Shown: positions 17,290-25,991, numbered from the stretch's first letter. The stretch is DNA of 61,615 nucleotides from JALJPB01 sp963933115 (GCA_963933115.1 CAWVSL010000013.1:1-61615); one strand, 5' to 3'. Numbers and translations are program-made. Notes: generated by a model from the letters alone, not told the origin.

Positions 17290-18234
17290 TTACTTAAAGC
17301 GCTGCCAGAAAGTATCTTGTTCTAACGGTAAGTTACCCAATGAATTTTGTAATTGCTGGCTAATATAATTGAGTGACGGTTGAGCTAATTCGTTATATAA
17401 GTTTCGAACCAATTGATGTGTTGCAAAACCTTGCCATTGTTCAGGTAACATTTGCTTGGGTAACTCATGATCTTTTAATAAAATACGGCGGTATTCATGA
17501 ATCAATAACGTTCGCAGCAGAAAGCTTTGTTGATCATTAATATGGCTTGAACCTTTTTGACCTTGCCCTTTTCCTTGTACTTCACTGATAACCGCTTGAT
17601 AGCTTTTGAAAAGTTGCTGATATTGTTCTGCTAGTTTATTAATATGCCATCGCTTTTGTACTAACGTTTTCAAAACATTGGCTGATGCGTCATCAATGGT
17701 TTTACAACTAAATACCACCACAGCATCAGTTAACTGCAACTCTTTTAAGGTCTCTTCTAGTGAAGTTTGATCAATTGAAGGATGAGCAAAAACACCTGAT
17801 GAAATACTGCTAAACCCTAACCAGTGTAATTGTCGACAAAAAGCTGCCATCGTTCCCTCTGGTACAAAAGATGGCAGCACAATTAACCAGTTGCCATGCC
17901 AATCATCTTTTTTTTCAGCATAAATACGTCGAGCGGCCTTTTCATAATGTAGCCTAGCGGAATCAGTAAAAGCATAAAAACTACGGCGACCCACTTTGTT
18001 AACTTTTAACCAGTCATCTTGTACTAAACGAAACACTGAGGTTCTGATCAAACGTTCTGAATAACCTAAGGGTTCTAATGCTTTAATTAATGAACCAATC
18101 CATAACCAACCACCATGTTGTGATAAAACATCACCATAGACAGTCACTATGTATGACTTACAACTAAAATTGCTGTCGGCACATCGGTTAGCAATAAAAT
18201 GAGTTAACATACTTGATTGAGTTATTGGCTGCAT
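17290..18234 (-). CDS. paaX: PaaX-family transcriptional repressor
   Basis: A 314-residue regulator with an N-terminal winged helix (about residues 25-95: Y-I-V-T-V-Y-G-D, R-T-S-V-F-R-L-V, the family's typical start) and a long C-terminal effector domain. PaaX proteins repress paa genes and are released by phenylacetyl-CoA. It starts 9 bp after paaE, within the paa operon, which implies feedback control of its own synthesis. The palindrome at 22130-22146 over the operon promoter is the obvious candidate site. Confidence 0.88.
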   Translation of the reverse strand: MQPITQSSMLTHFIANRCADSNFSCKSYIVTVYGDVLSQHGGWLWIGSLIKALEPLGYSERLIRTSVFRLVQDDWLKVNKVGRRSFYAFTDSARLHYEKAARRIYAEKKDDWHGNWLIVLPSFVPEGTMAAFCRQLHWLGFSSISSGVFAHPSIDQTSLEETLKELQLTDAVVVFSCKTIDDASANVLKTLVQKRWHINKLAEQYQQLFKSYQAVISEVQGKGQGQKGSSHINDQQSFLLRTLLIHEYRRILLKDHELPKQMLPEQWQGFATHQLVRNLYNELAQPSLNYISQQLQNSLGNLPLEQDTFWQRFK

Positions 18235-18243
18235 AGATTATCC

Positions 18244-19329
18244 CTAAAAATCAAAATCAATAGCCACTTTTTCAGTTACTGGGTGTGCTTGGCAAGTTAA
18301 GATCATCCCCTCTGCTACCTCTTGTTCTGTTAAGGAATGATTAACATCCATTTCAACTTTTCCCGTAATCACTTTAGCTTTACAAGTCGCGCAAACGCCA
18401 CCCTTACATGAAAAAGGTAAATCAGCACCGTGATCCATCGCTGCATCTAAGATATTGTCACCACCCACCGCTAAATTAATAAAGGTTTTCCTACCCGCAA
18501 CCTTCACTGAGACTTGACTCATCGCTTGACCGTATTGTGCGACACGTTCCGCTTTTTTAGTCGCCATTTCAGTATGAGTTGAACCAGAAAAAAATAATTC
18601 ATAATGTAAATTATCGTCACTAAATCCCCAAAAATTAAAAGCAGTAACAATTTCTAAAATCATGCCTTCTGGCCCACAAAGAAATATATCGCTAAAAGTT
18701 TTTATCTTAATCACCTGAGCTTGGTCTAAATCAATCAATTTTTGTGCACTAATTCGGCCATTAAATAACGGGGCTTCATGTTCTTCTTGAGTAAATAAAT
18801 TGACCCATTCAAAACGGTCAATATGTTTGTTTTTAATGAAGGCGATCTTTTCTCTAAACATCATTAAAGGTGTCGATTTATTACCATAAATCAAGGTGAC
18901 TTTCGCTTTAGGCTCTATCGCAAAAATTGAGCTAATATGTGATAAAATTGGCGTAATGCCACTACCTACAGCGATGAACAAATAATGATTGTTGTTGTCT
19001 TTTTGTAGTTCGGTATAAAAATGACCTTGGGGTGGCATGACATCTAATACCATACCTACTTTGAGTTCATCATTGGCAAAGTTAGAAAAGAGTCCTTGGT
19101 CAATACGCTTAATAGCGACTTGCAGTGATTGCTCAGTGACTGATTGACAAATAGAATATGAGCGCCGAATATCTTCACCATCAATATCTACTTTTAAGGT
19201 AAGGTGCTGTCCTTGTTGGTAGCTAAACTTTTTTTTCAATTCGTTTGGTAAATTAAAACTAACAGCAACAGCATCTTTAGTTAATCGCTCGATAGCTGAA
19301 ATAGTTAAGGGATAAAATTCAGTACTCAT
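18244..19329 (-). CDS. paaE: Phenylacetyl-CoA epoxidase reductase subunit
   Basis: A 361-residue electron-transfer subunit. It has an FAD-binding ferredoxin reductase domain (R-R-S-Y-S-I-C, about residues 56-62), an NAD-binding domain (G-S-G-I-T-P) and a C-terminal plant-type 2Fe-2S domain with C-K-G-G-V-C-A-T-C and a later Cys. It passes electrons from NADPH to the PaaA di-iron site. A 93-bp gap containing a small hairpin separates it from paaD, larger than other gaps in the operon. Confidence 0.93.
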   Translation of the reverse strand: MSTEFYPLTISAIERLTKDAVAVSFNLPNELKKKFSYQQGQHLTLKVDIDGEDIRRSYSICQSVTEQSLQVAIKRIDQGLFSNFANDELKVGMVLDVMPPQGHFYTELQKDNNNHYLFIAVGSGITPILSHISSIFAIEPKAKVTLIYGNKSTPLMMFREKIAFIKNKHIDRFEWVNLFTQEEHEAPLFNGRISAQKLIDLDQAQVIKIKTFSDIFLCGPEGMILEIVTAFNFWGFSDDNLHYELFFSGSTHTEMATKKAERVAQYGQAMSQVSVKVAGRKTFINLAVGGDNILDAAMDHGADLPFSCKGGVCATCKAKVITGKVEMDVNHSLTEQEVAEGMILTCQAHPVTEKVAIDFDF

Positions 19330-19422
19330 ATTTTTCTCTTTTTATTACTTTTTTCTTGGGTTACTTAAGCTTTTATAAACACTAACGTCTCGAGTAAAAT
19401 ACTCAGAGGGGACTAGGCTAAA

Positions 19423-19986
19423 CTATAATTTTTTAAAATAATCAAAAATTTCCAGACAATCATTACATCGATACATTGCTTTGCAAGCTGTCGAACCAAA
19501 CTCACTCAATAATTGACTGTCACTACTATGACATACCGGACAATCAATACGATTATCTTGCCTTGGTGGCGCAATTTGCAGCGCTTTAAGTTGTTCCTTA
19601 CCCGCAGGTGATATCATGTCAGTACTCCAAGCAGGCGCTAATACAACCTTTACCACCACTTTAGCGTAACCGGCATCATTAAGAGCTTTAATAGCGTCTT
19701 CACTCATCGCATCAACTGCAGGGCAACCACTATATGTTGGTGTAATGACAACAGTAATCAACTGATTTTTTTGATTACTGTTGTCATCGTTTTGGTTCTG
19801 GTGTGTAACGTTTTGTAAAACACCCAGGTCCCAAAGGGTTACACCGGGTAACTCAGGATCAAAAACGCCATCTAAAACTTGCCAAAGCGTTGCACAGTCT
19901 GAATTGTTTCTAAAATTTACTCGCTCTGCATAAATAGGGTGTAATGTTGGAATAACTTTAGCTAAAGACTCTGTATTTTTTATCAT
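19423..19986 (-). CDS. paaD: Phenylacetate degradation protein PaaD (SUF/DUF59-type)
   Basis: A 187-residue protein with a DUF59/MIP18-like domain (D-P-E-L-P-G-V-T-L-W-D-L-G, about residues 42-54). A C-terminal zinc-ribbon has two CXXC pairs (C-P-V-C and C-N-D-C). PaaD is thought to help mature the iron-sulfur or di-iron centre of the epoxidase. The middle carries an extra Asn/Asp/Gln-rich insert (about residues 60-75). It lies 17 bp after paaC in the canonical order. Confidence 0.92.
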   Translation of the reverse strand: MIKNTESLAKVIPTLHPIYAERVNFRNNSDCATLWQVLDGVFDPELPGVTLWDLGVLQNVTHQNQNDDNSNQKNQLITVVITPTYSGCPAVDAMSEDAIKALNDAGYAKVVVKVVLAPAWSTDMISPAGKEQLKALQIAPPRQDNRIDCPVCHSSDSQLLSEFGSTACKAMYRCNDCLEIFDYFKKL

Positions 19987-20003
19987 TATCTTATCCTAAA
20001 CTC

Positions 20004-20804
20004 TCACCAATTCATCTTCGGGTAGCTACGCTGCAAATATTGCATTTCACATAACATCTGACCTAAATGTTCAGTATGAATACCATTTCTTCCACCTCGA
20101 ATTTGAAGCTTACTGTCTTGGTAATCTATAGCAGATGCTGCCAACAATTTTTGTACGTGAGCATCCCAAGGGGCTTGCAAAATTGACCGGTCAACGGCAA
20201 CACCTGTTTTAACTAATTGCGCTTCCCAGTCGAGTACTTCAAATAGTTCACCCGTGAAGTCTTTTAATTCATCTAAAGCACGCAAGATGCGTTGACGACT
20301 TTCATCAGTCCCTTGTGATAATTGTGTGATCCAAAGCTCACTGCGTTTTAAATGATAGCGTGTTTCTTTGACCGCTTTTGCAGCCACAGCAGCAACAGTA
20401 AGATCTGTTGATGAGACTAATTTTTCTAAGTACATATTATAAAATACGTCTACTAAAAATTGTCGTACCATAGTAAAAGCAAAATCACCTTTAGGCAGTT
20501 CATGTATCAATAAATTAGTGTATTGGCGCTCATCTCTTAAATAAGCCAAATCATCTTCATTACGCCCTTTACCTTCGATTTCGGCCGCATATTGATAAAA
20601 CATTCTTGCACGGCCAATGTAATCGAGGGCAACATTTGAAAGGGCAATATCTTCTTCTAAATAAGGAGCCTTTGAACACCACTGTGAAAGCCGATGACTT
20701 AACACTAGGGCGTCATCAGCCAAACCAAGGACAAAGCGGGATAATGGGCTTTGCTGTTCAATAGCAAAGGGGTTTGCTGCTTTTGCTTTCATAGCGGCCT
20801 CCAT
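20004..20804 (-). CDS. paaC: Phenylacetyl-CoA epoxidase structural subunit PaaC
   Basis: A 266-residue ferritin-like helical protein. It is the catalytically inactive partner of PaaA in the PaaABCE epoxidase. Typical stretches are L-A-D-D-A-L-V-L-S-H-R-L, D-I-A-L-S-N-V-A-L-D and G-G-R-N-G-I-H-T-E-H-L-G near the C terminus. Its start overlaps the paaB stop codon at 20804, indicating translational coupling. Confidence 0.93.
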   Translation of the reverse strand: MEAAMKAKAANPFAIEQQSPLSRFVLGLADDALVLSHRLSQWCSKAPYLEEDIALSNVALDYIGRARMFYQYAAEIEGKGRNEDDLAYLRDERQYTNLLIHELPKGDFAFTMVRQFLVDVFYNMYLEKLVSSTDLTVAAVAAKAVKETRYHLKRSELWITQLSQGTDESRQRILRALDELKDFTGELFEVLDWEAQLVKTGVAVDRSILQAPWDAHVQKLLAASAIDYQDSKLQIRGGRNGIHTEHLGQMLCEMQYLQRSYPKMNW

Positions 20805-21091
20805 TACATACTCCTAACGTTATCAGGCAGCACATAATGTGTGGCATGACGATAAGGTTTGTCGTCCATGGGATCAACAAAACTTTCAATATCACTTTCA
20901 TCTGATGCAGTAATATTCGTTGACTCAACTACCCAAATACTGACACCTTCAGAGCGGCGTATATAACAATCTCTGGCATACATTATTGCCTGTTCTGGAC
21001 TTTGAGCATGTAAGCTGCCCACATGTTTGTGATCTAAGCCGCGGTTTGAACGAATGAATACTTCATAAACAGCTAGTTTTTCTTGTTGCAT
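20804..21091 (-). CDS. paaB: Phenylacetyl-CoA epoxidase subunit PaaB
   Basis: A 95-residue small subunit of the epoxidase, full length for the family. It opens with Y-E-V-F-I-R-S-N-R-G-L-D-H-K-H-V-G-S-L-H, close to the canonical PaaB N terminus. PaaB bridges PaaAC heterodimers and is needed for activity. It sits between paaA (41-bp gap) and paaC (overlapping). Confidence 0.94.
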   Translation of the reverse strand: MQQEKLAVYEVFIRSNRGLDHKHVGSLHAQSPEQAIMYARDCYIRRSEGVSIWVVESTNITASDESDIESFVDPMDDKPYRHATHYVLPDNVRSM

Positions 21092-21132
21092 GATCAGGCC
21101 CTTTTATTGTCTGTACTTAATTTAACGGCTTA

Positions 21133-22086
21133 TTAACTGTTTTGCTTAAGTTGGTAAGCACTAACCGCTTCACGAACCCATTTACCATCTTGATCCGCCG
21201 CTTTGTGATGTTTAATTCGTTGATAGTTACAAGGACCAGAGCCGTTAACCACGGCTTTAAATTCTTGCCAGTTAATCTCACCACTATCAAAGTGACCACG
21301 CTCCTCATTCCACTTAATATCAGGATCGGGGATTTCTAATCCCAGTACTTCAATTTGTGGTATCGTTTGGTCAATAAATTTTTGCCGTAAGTCATCGTTT
21401 GACATCCGTTTAATTTTCCAAGCCATTGACTGACTGGAATGGGCAGACTCGGCATCGTGTGGACCAAACATCATTAAAGATGGCCACCAAAAACGATTCA
21501 GTGCATCTTGTGCCATTTGCTGTTGAATTATCGTCCCTTTTGCCATCTCAAACATGATTTCGTAGCCTTGGCGTTGATGAAAACTTTCTTCTTTACAAAT
21601 TCTCACCATAGCCCGCGCATAAGGACCATAAGAAGTCCGCTGTAAAGTGATTTGATTTACAATAGCAGCACCATCTACTAACCAACCAATAGCACCAATA
21701 TCAGCCCAAGATAACGTTGGGTAATTGAATATTTGAGCGTATTTTGCTTCACCTGATTGCAAAGCTTTGATCATTTGTGCTCGACTAATACCTAAAGATT
21801 CAGTCGCGCTATAGAGATATAGGCCATGACCTGCTTCATCTTGCACTTTAGACAGTAATATCGTCTTACGGCGTAATGTGGGTGCACGAGTGATCCAATT
21901 ACCTTCTGGCTGCATGCCAATAACTTCTGAATGAGCATGTTGCGACATTTGACGAATAACGTTTTTGCGGTACGCTTCCGGCATCCAGTCCTTGGGTTCT
22001 ATTTTTTGTTCGTCAGCAATTTTCTGCTCAAATTTAGCTAGCTCCTGCTCTGGAGTTAAATTTTTATGGCTCTTTAAGGTTTGCAT
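21133..22086 (-). CDS. paaA: Phenylacetyl-CoA epoxidase catalytic subunit PaaA
   Basis: A 317-residue di-iron oxygenase subunit that epoxidises the ring of phenylacetyl-CoA. Iron-ligand motifs are visible: D-E-A-G-H-G and E-E-S-F-H-Q-R-Q-G. The opening (W-M-P-E-A-Y-R near residue 34, later H-A-H-S-E-V-I-G-M-Q-P-E-G-N-W) is typical. It is the first gene of the leftward operon, with a promoter-like pair of hexamers and a palindrome upstream. No ligase (paaK) or ring-cleavage gene (paaZ, paaG, paaJ) is in the window, so the pathway must be completed elsewhere. Confidence 0.94.
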   Translation of the reverse strand: MQTLKSHKNLTPEQELAKFEQKIADEQKIEPKDWMPEAYRKNVIRQMSQHAHSEVIGMQPEGNWITRAPTLRRKTILLSKVQDEAGHGLYLYSATESLGISRAQMIKALQSGEAKYAQIFNYPTLSWADIGAIGWLVDGAAIVNQITLQRTSYGPYARAMVRICKEESFHQRQGYEIMFEMAKGTIIQQQMAQDALNRFWWPSLMMFGPHDAESAHSSQSMAWKIKRMSNDDLRQKFIDQTIPQIEVLGLEIPDPDIKWNEERGHFDSGEINWQEFKAVVNGSGPCNYQRIKHHKAADQDGKWVREAVSAYQLKQNS

Positions 22087-22129
22087 AAGCGCGGTTTCCC
22101 TAACAAATCTTGATAATAATTAACTTTAA

Positions 22130-22175
22130 TTTATGATACTCATAAAATTAAAAATCATCAATATATGTATCGCAA
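22130..22175 (-). promoter_or_regulatory. paa operon promoter with palindromic operator
   Basis: On the minus strand TTGCGA (22175-22170) and TTTAAT (22152-22147) are separated by 17 bp. Immediately downstream lies TTTATGA-TAC-TCATAAA (22130-22146), a perfect 7-bp inverted repeat with a 3-bp spacer that would cover the start of transcription, 44 bp before the paaA ATG. This is where a repressor such as PaaX would be expected to bind; the binding itself is inferred. Confidence 0.5.
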
Positions 22176-22618
22176 TAGCATTTACTGCAGGTGTAAATTT
22201 GTTGTTACAGAAAGTTAACGTTATTTATTATTGTTATAACCTTGTATGAATAAATTAGGGATATGGGTCATTGTCAGACGATTTCTATCCACTTTCGGCA
22301 CTAGTGACTTAAAGTACGATTAACTGCACTGTTCTTACTACTGAATGTCATTATTGAGTAATGTAAAGCTAAACGTTTAGTGTAGGCTGGCAACTCATTG
22401 ATATTTAGGGTGGCCATATTGAAAATAATGCAAAGGCATTAGTTATCCAGGTATTAACAGTTTTTAAGCAGAGGGGAATAGAAAGCTAATAAGTAAAAGT
22501 AACCTTTCAGTGTTATGAGAGTCAATTAAGCTAGCGTGCTTTAACCAATAAAATAACACTGAATTTAAGAAGTTTTTCCGGTAATAATTTGGCGCTAACA
22601 ACATAGCTTATATTGTTA
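22176..22618. other. Non-coding spacer upstream of paaA
   Basis: About 440 bp of A+T-rich sequence between the paa promoter and the remnant of a small gene. I see no convincing ORF, hairpin terminator or repeat. It may hold further upstream regulatory sites for paa. Confidence 0.5.
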
Positions 22619-22925
22619 TCAAGCAGTCTTTAACTGAGTACCCTTTTCTGGCGTTAGTTCAGTTAACCGATAACAATTTCTCTGCTCAAAATTAGCTTGG
22701 TTAATAGTCATTTTTTGACAAAACTTTTTAATAACATCAGCATCATTAATTTTTTGGTGGTTTTTTTTGCATCATGCCATCAATGTAAGCACTGTTACCG
22801 TTTAAACTAATATTAGCTATTGCCGTGTAAGGATCACCATAATTATCAACCCGTAAAGCTCGAACCATTTTCACTTCAAATATCCAATTATCTATCTGTA
22901 TATTACGACTGATAGTTTCACTCAT
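22619..22925 (-). pseudogene. Small hypothetical gene frameshifted at an A8 tract
   Basis: Read leftward from the ATG at 22925 (AAGAGAG upstream), the frame gives 59 residues (M-S-E-T-I-S-R-N-I-Q...) and stops at 22746. Just before the stop is a run of eight A (22761-22768 on the plus strand as T). With seven A the frame would continue through I-N-D-A-D-V-I-K-K-F-C-Q and L-T-E-L-T-P-E-K-G to a TGA at 22619, a 101-residue protein. A one-base homopolymer slip explains the break. It could be a true mutation, a phase-variable switch or a sequencing error. The protein is not recognised. Confidence 0.65.
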
Positions 22926-23408
22926 AGAAGACTCTCTTTTTTAATCATAAGGTGGTTTTAGTAAATCAATTTTAATCAATACACCAGTATAGTAAGTAAC
23001 AAAAAATATGCGCTTATATTTTTTAATCCATTGAACGTTTCTATTGATATCGACTTTTTAAACTGATCAGTTAAATCATTCACTTTTAATTACTGAAGTT
23101 TAATCTTTGTTTAACTAAAGTTTGCAACCCTATTTAGTCTGATAATTGACTCGTAAATTCCATTCTAATCCGTTCATATTTTTTGAATTTCCTAAATAGG
23201 TTTTAATATCATGATCTACTTTGACCAAAGAAAATAGTAAACAGCACATTGATAAATTAAGCATACGGATAGGAAAACAACCATTTATAATGACAATTTT
23301 TTATCATAAAACGGATATTAACTTTAAGTAAACTTGTCGTTGTCATTTACAAGATGAACACTGACAAGTTAGAGTGGTCATACCACGTGTTTAATTTAAA
23401 GATTTTTG
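22926..23408. other. Non-coding spacer between divergent genes
   Basis: About 480 bp between the frameshifted gene (leftward) and the MBL-fold gene (rightward). It is A+T-rich and must contain both promoters. No ORF with a ribosome-binding site, strong palindrome or RNA gene was found. Confidence 0.5.
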
Positions 23409-24215
23409 ATGGCAATTATAGAACAAGTAAATTTTGGGCCAGTCTCAGGCCTCCGCGTAGGACGTTTTAATAAAGGTATCAATACCAGTTTTATTGTTTA
23501 TCAATACCAAGACGTTATTATTGATACAGGGCCGATAAACCAATGGCAATATGTAGAAGCCTTTACCAAGGAACATCAGATTAATCACGTGTTAATCACT
23601 CATCATCATGAAGATCATAGTGGTAATGCTTTTTATCTTAAAAATAACTGTCAACTCTCTGTGCACAGTAATGCTTTATGTCAAAATTTACTCAAGCATA
23701 ATTTCGAAATCCCTTTAATTCAAAAAGTAATTTGGGGTACTGGCAAAGCAGTCGAAACCGAAGTGTTAACCGATATATTTACCTCAAAAAAAGGCCTAGA
23801 GTTAGCGATAATTTTAACGCCTGGCCATACGGAGGACATGAGTTGCTTTTATGATAAAAATAATGGTTTTCTTTTTACTGGTGATCTCTATATCGCCTCT
23901 AAAGTGCGTTACCTTCACAAAGATGAAAACTTAAACAAACAACTAGAAAGTTTAAATAAAGTAATTGCCTTAGACTTTGACACTGCATTTTGTCCTCATC
24001 GGGGTATTATGAAAAATGGCAAACAAGATATTATCAACAAACGAGATTTTATTATTGAATTATCATCGCGCGTTAAATCACTAGCTAATCAAGGTTTACC
24101 TGTAAAACAAATACAACGGCAACTGTTAGGGAAAGAAGATATACTCACTTTACTTTCAAATTTTCATTTTACAAAAAAAGGCTTAATCGAAGCTTGCCTC
24201 AAGCTACCCAACTGA
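23409..24215 (+). CDS. MBL-fold metallo-hydrolase
   Basis: A 268-residue cytoplasmic protein of the metallo-beta-lactamase superfamily. The metal motif H-x-H-x-D-H is at residues 65-70 (T-H-H-H-E-D-H-S-G-N). Further ligands are T-P-G-H-T-E-D, F-T-G-D-L and C-P-H-R-G. It contains only the hydrolase domain plus a short C-terminal helical region, so glyoxalase II-like or lactonase-like activity is possible. The substrate is unknown. The ATG at 23409 is preferred over an in-frame TTG directly before it; the ribosome-binding site is poor. Confidence 0.8.
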   Translation: MAIIEQVNFGPVSGLRVGRFNKGINTSFIVYQYQDVIIDTGPINQWQYVEAFTKEHQINHVLITHHHEDHSGNAFYLKNNCQLSVHSNALCQNLLKHNFEIPLIQKVIWGTGKAVETEVLTDIFTSKKGLELAIILTPGHTEDMSCFYDKNNGFLFTGDLYIASKVRYLHKDENLNKQLESLNKVIALDFDTAFCPHRGIMKNGKQDIINKRDFIIELSSRVKSLANQGLPVKQIQRQLLGKEDILTLLSNFHFTKKGLIEACLKLPN

Positions 24216-24417
24216 TATTTAGGTAATGCAATTATTTAACAAAATGATAAATCGGGTATATCGAACTTATATGATTAATAATCCTGAGCCATTACAAAAA
24301 ATCATTAGTATTCATAACAATATTAGCCTTGGTATTTAAGCTAAATGAACAATCATCGAATAACGTTCTCATTGATGATAATAACAACTGAATTTCACCC
24401 ACAACAAGAAGAACCTT

Positions 24418-25038
24418 TTGATAGATACCACCCTGCTAGCCCTTTTTATTCCAACCTTTTTCTTAGTCAGTATCACTCCTGGTATGTGTATGACTTTAGC
24501 GATGACTTTAGGTATGTCAATTGGTGTTCGTAATACTTTATGGATGATGTGGGGCGAGTTACTGGGTGTAGCTTTAGTGGCAATTTTAGCGGTGATTGGT
24601 GTGTCATCAGTGATGCTAAAATTCCCTCAGTTTTTTAATGTATTAAAAATTATGGGTGCAGCTTATCTGTTTTATGTCGGTATTAATATGTGGCGTTCAA
24701 AAGGCAAGCTTGCTATTAGTGATGCCATACAAGTCATTAAAATCAATAAAAGACAACTCTTTAATCAAGGTTTAGTCACTGCTATTGCCAATCCAAAAGG
24801 ATGGGCGTTTATGGTGTCTTTATTACCCCCTTTTATCAATCCCAGTATACCGCTAACAACACAGTTGGCTGTGCTAGTTGCTGTTATATTAGTCTCAGAA
24901 TTCACATGTATGTTGCTATACGCTACTGGTGGGAAAACCTTGGGTCGATTATTAACCCAAGGTGATAATGTTCGACGACTAAATAAAGTCTCTGGCACAT
25001 TGATGATCTTAGTTGCCCTTTGGTTGGCAGCTAGCTAA
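24418..25038 (+). CDS. LysE/RhtB-family amino-acid exporter
   Basis: A 206-residue inner-membrane protein with six hydrophobic segments. It carries the family signature P-G-M-C-M-T-L-A (about residues 21-28, the usual S-x-x-P-G-P region) and A-N-P-K-G-W in the second half. LysE/RhtB proteins export amino acids such as lysine, threonine or homoserine lactone. The start is a TTG with AAGAAG 7-8 nt upstream. Its stop codon overlaps that of the convergent gene by two bases. Confidence 0.82.
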   Translation: MIDTTLLALFIPTFFLVSITPGMCMTLAMTLGMSIGVRNTLWMMWGELLGVALVAILAVIGVSSVMLKFPQFFNVLKIMGAAYLFYVGINMWRSKGKLAISDAIQVIKINKRQLFNQGLVTAIANPKGWAFMVSLLPPFINPSIPLTTQLAVLVAVILVSEFTCMLLYATGGKTLGRLLTQGDNVRRLNKVSGTLMILVALWLAAS

Positions 25039-25892
25039 CAGTGCTTAGTGTCACTTTTTTTAACTCGTTTTAAAGCACAACGTAAACCGAGTAATATGAG
25101 TAACCCATAAATATTAATACTCCCGGCATAGTCATCATAAACTTCAACGATATATTCAACGTCATTATCAGCACTTTCAAGTGGTAGTGCATAAAGGGAA
25201 TTATTATCATCTGAACTATAGGTCGCAACTATCTCGTCAAAACCCACCTTGTATAAGTCAATTAACACATCATAACTATCACTGCTATACCCTTGATGAA
25301 GGGTGGTGATGACTTCATATTCATCGTCTTCACTCTCACCATAAACAACAAAATTATTGGTTGTGTGGTAATAAATCCAAGGGCCACCATTTTGACTCAA
25401 ATATAACTCAGCATAAACTTGGGCGCTATTGGAGGAGGAGTAACTCAATAAATCAGCATCAAATACTACACTAAATGTTTGGTAATATTGATCACCATCA
25501 TAATCATCTAATAAGTAACTAAAGGCATTATAAATACTAAAACTCTGTTGGTAATTAATCCGTCTCGATGCCCTCTTAGTTTTATTTGACGCTGTACTGA
25601 GTTTTTTCTTAGCCACTATATGCGCCTCACGGCTAATATTTAATCGCGTAACTAACCCGAGAGATTTATCTTTGGTTAAAACAATCTGTTTTTTTCGGTA
25701 ATTACTGTCATTATTGCCTGCAGTTATACTTAAACCAACAGATACTGTAACTAACTCATTAATCGCGTTAGCCTTTATTTCAATACTATTAGCCGTTACA
25801 GATATTAGTAGAGCGATAAAACCCACTAAAGTGAGAAGGTATCTTAGACGATGTCTCATTGAACTATTCGCTGACTTTTTAATTAATGGCAT
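25035..25892 (-). CDS. Surface protein resembling the choice-of-anchor H family
   Basis: A 285-residue exported protein. The start at 25892 has AGAGAG just upstream; an in-frame ATG at 25925 would extend it by 11. A signal peptide (L-L-T-L-V-G-F-I-A-L-L-I-S-V) is followed by a basic linker. The acidic core reads D-D-Y-D-G-D-Q-Y-Y-Q-T-F-S-V-V-F-D-A-D-L and is rich in Asp, Ser and Tyr, as in the choice-of-anchor H domain of Shewanella and Vibrio. The C terminus (A-G-S-I-N-I-Y-G-L-L-I-L-L-G-L-R then basic residues) looks like a GlyGly-CTERM/rhombosortase-type sorting tail. Function is unknown. Its promoter has the same box as the neighbouring two-component genes. Confidence 0.65.
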   Translation of the reverse strand: MPLIKKSANSSMRHRLRYLLTLVGFIALLISVTANSIEIKANAINELVTVSVGLSITAGNNDSNYRKKQIVLTKDKSLGLVTRLNISREAHIVAKKKLSTASNKTKRASRRINYQQSFSIYNAFSYLLDDYDGDQYYQTFSVVFDADLLSYSSSNSAQVYAELYLSQNGGPWIYYHTTNNFVVYGESEDDEYEVITTLHQGYSSDSYDVLIDLYKVGFDEIVATYSSDDNNSLYALPLESADNDVEYIVEVYDDYAGSINIYGLLILLGLRCALKRVKKSDTKHC

Positions 25893-25923
25893 AAACTCTC
25901 TCTGACTTATTGAAGATACCACC

Positions 25924-25957
25924 ATTAAAACCTAATAAAACTGAACAAAGGCTGAAC
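25924..25957 (-). promoter_or_regulatory. Response-regulator box and -10 for the anchor-H-like gene
   Basis: Read leftward: GTTCAG (25957-25952), five bases, GTTCAG (25946-25941), eleven bases, TTTAAT (25929-25924). The 11-bp period of the half sites and their position at the -35 region are typical of OmpR/PhoP-type activators. Confidence 0.65.
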
Positions 25958-25991
25958 AGTTTTTTAGTTGTCATAAATTAATGATAATAAG

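Noticed and set aside
19388..19415. Small bulged hairpin between paaD and paaE
   Set aside because: No T run follows and paaE clearly belongs to the operon, so it is not called a terminator.
22746..22770. Programmed -1 frameshift at the A8 tract of the small broken gene
   Set aside because: A -1 shift leads to a short frame that stops after about 17 codons; the sensible continuation needs the +1/-2 frame, so a one-base homopolymer error fits better.
24345..24533. 62-codon frame overlapping the start of the LysE-type gene
   Set aside because: Different frame from the clear LysE-family protein, no ribosome-binding site and no protein-like features.
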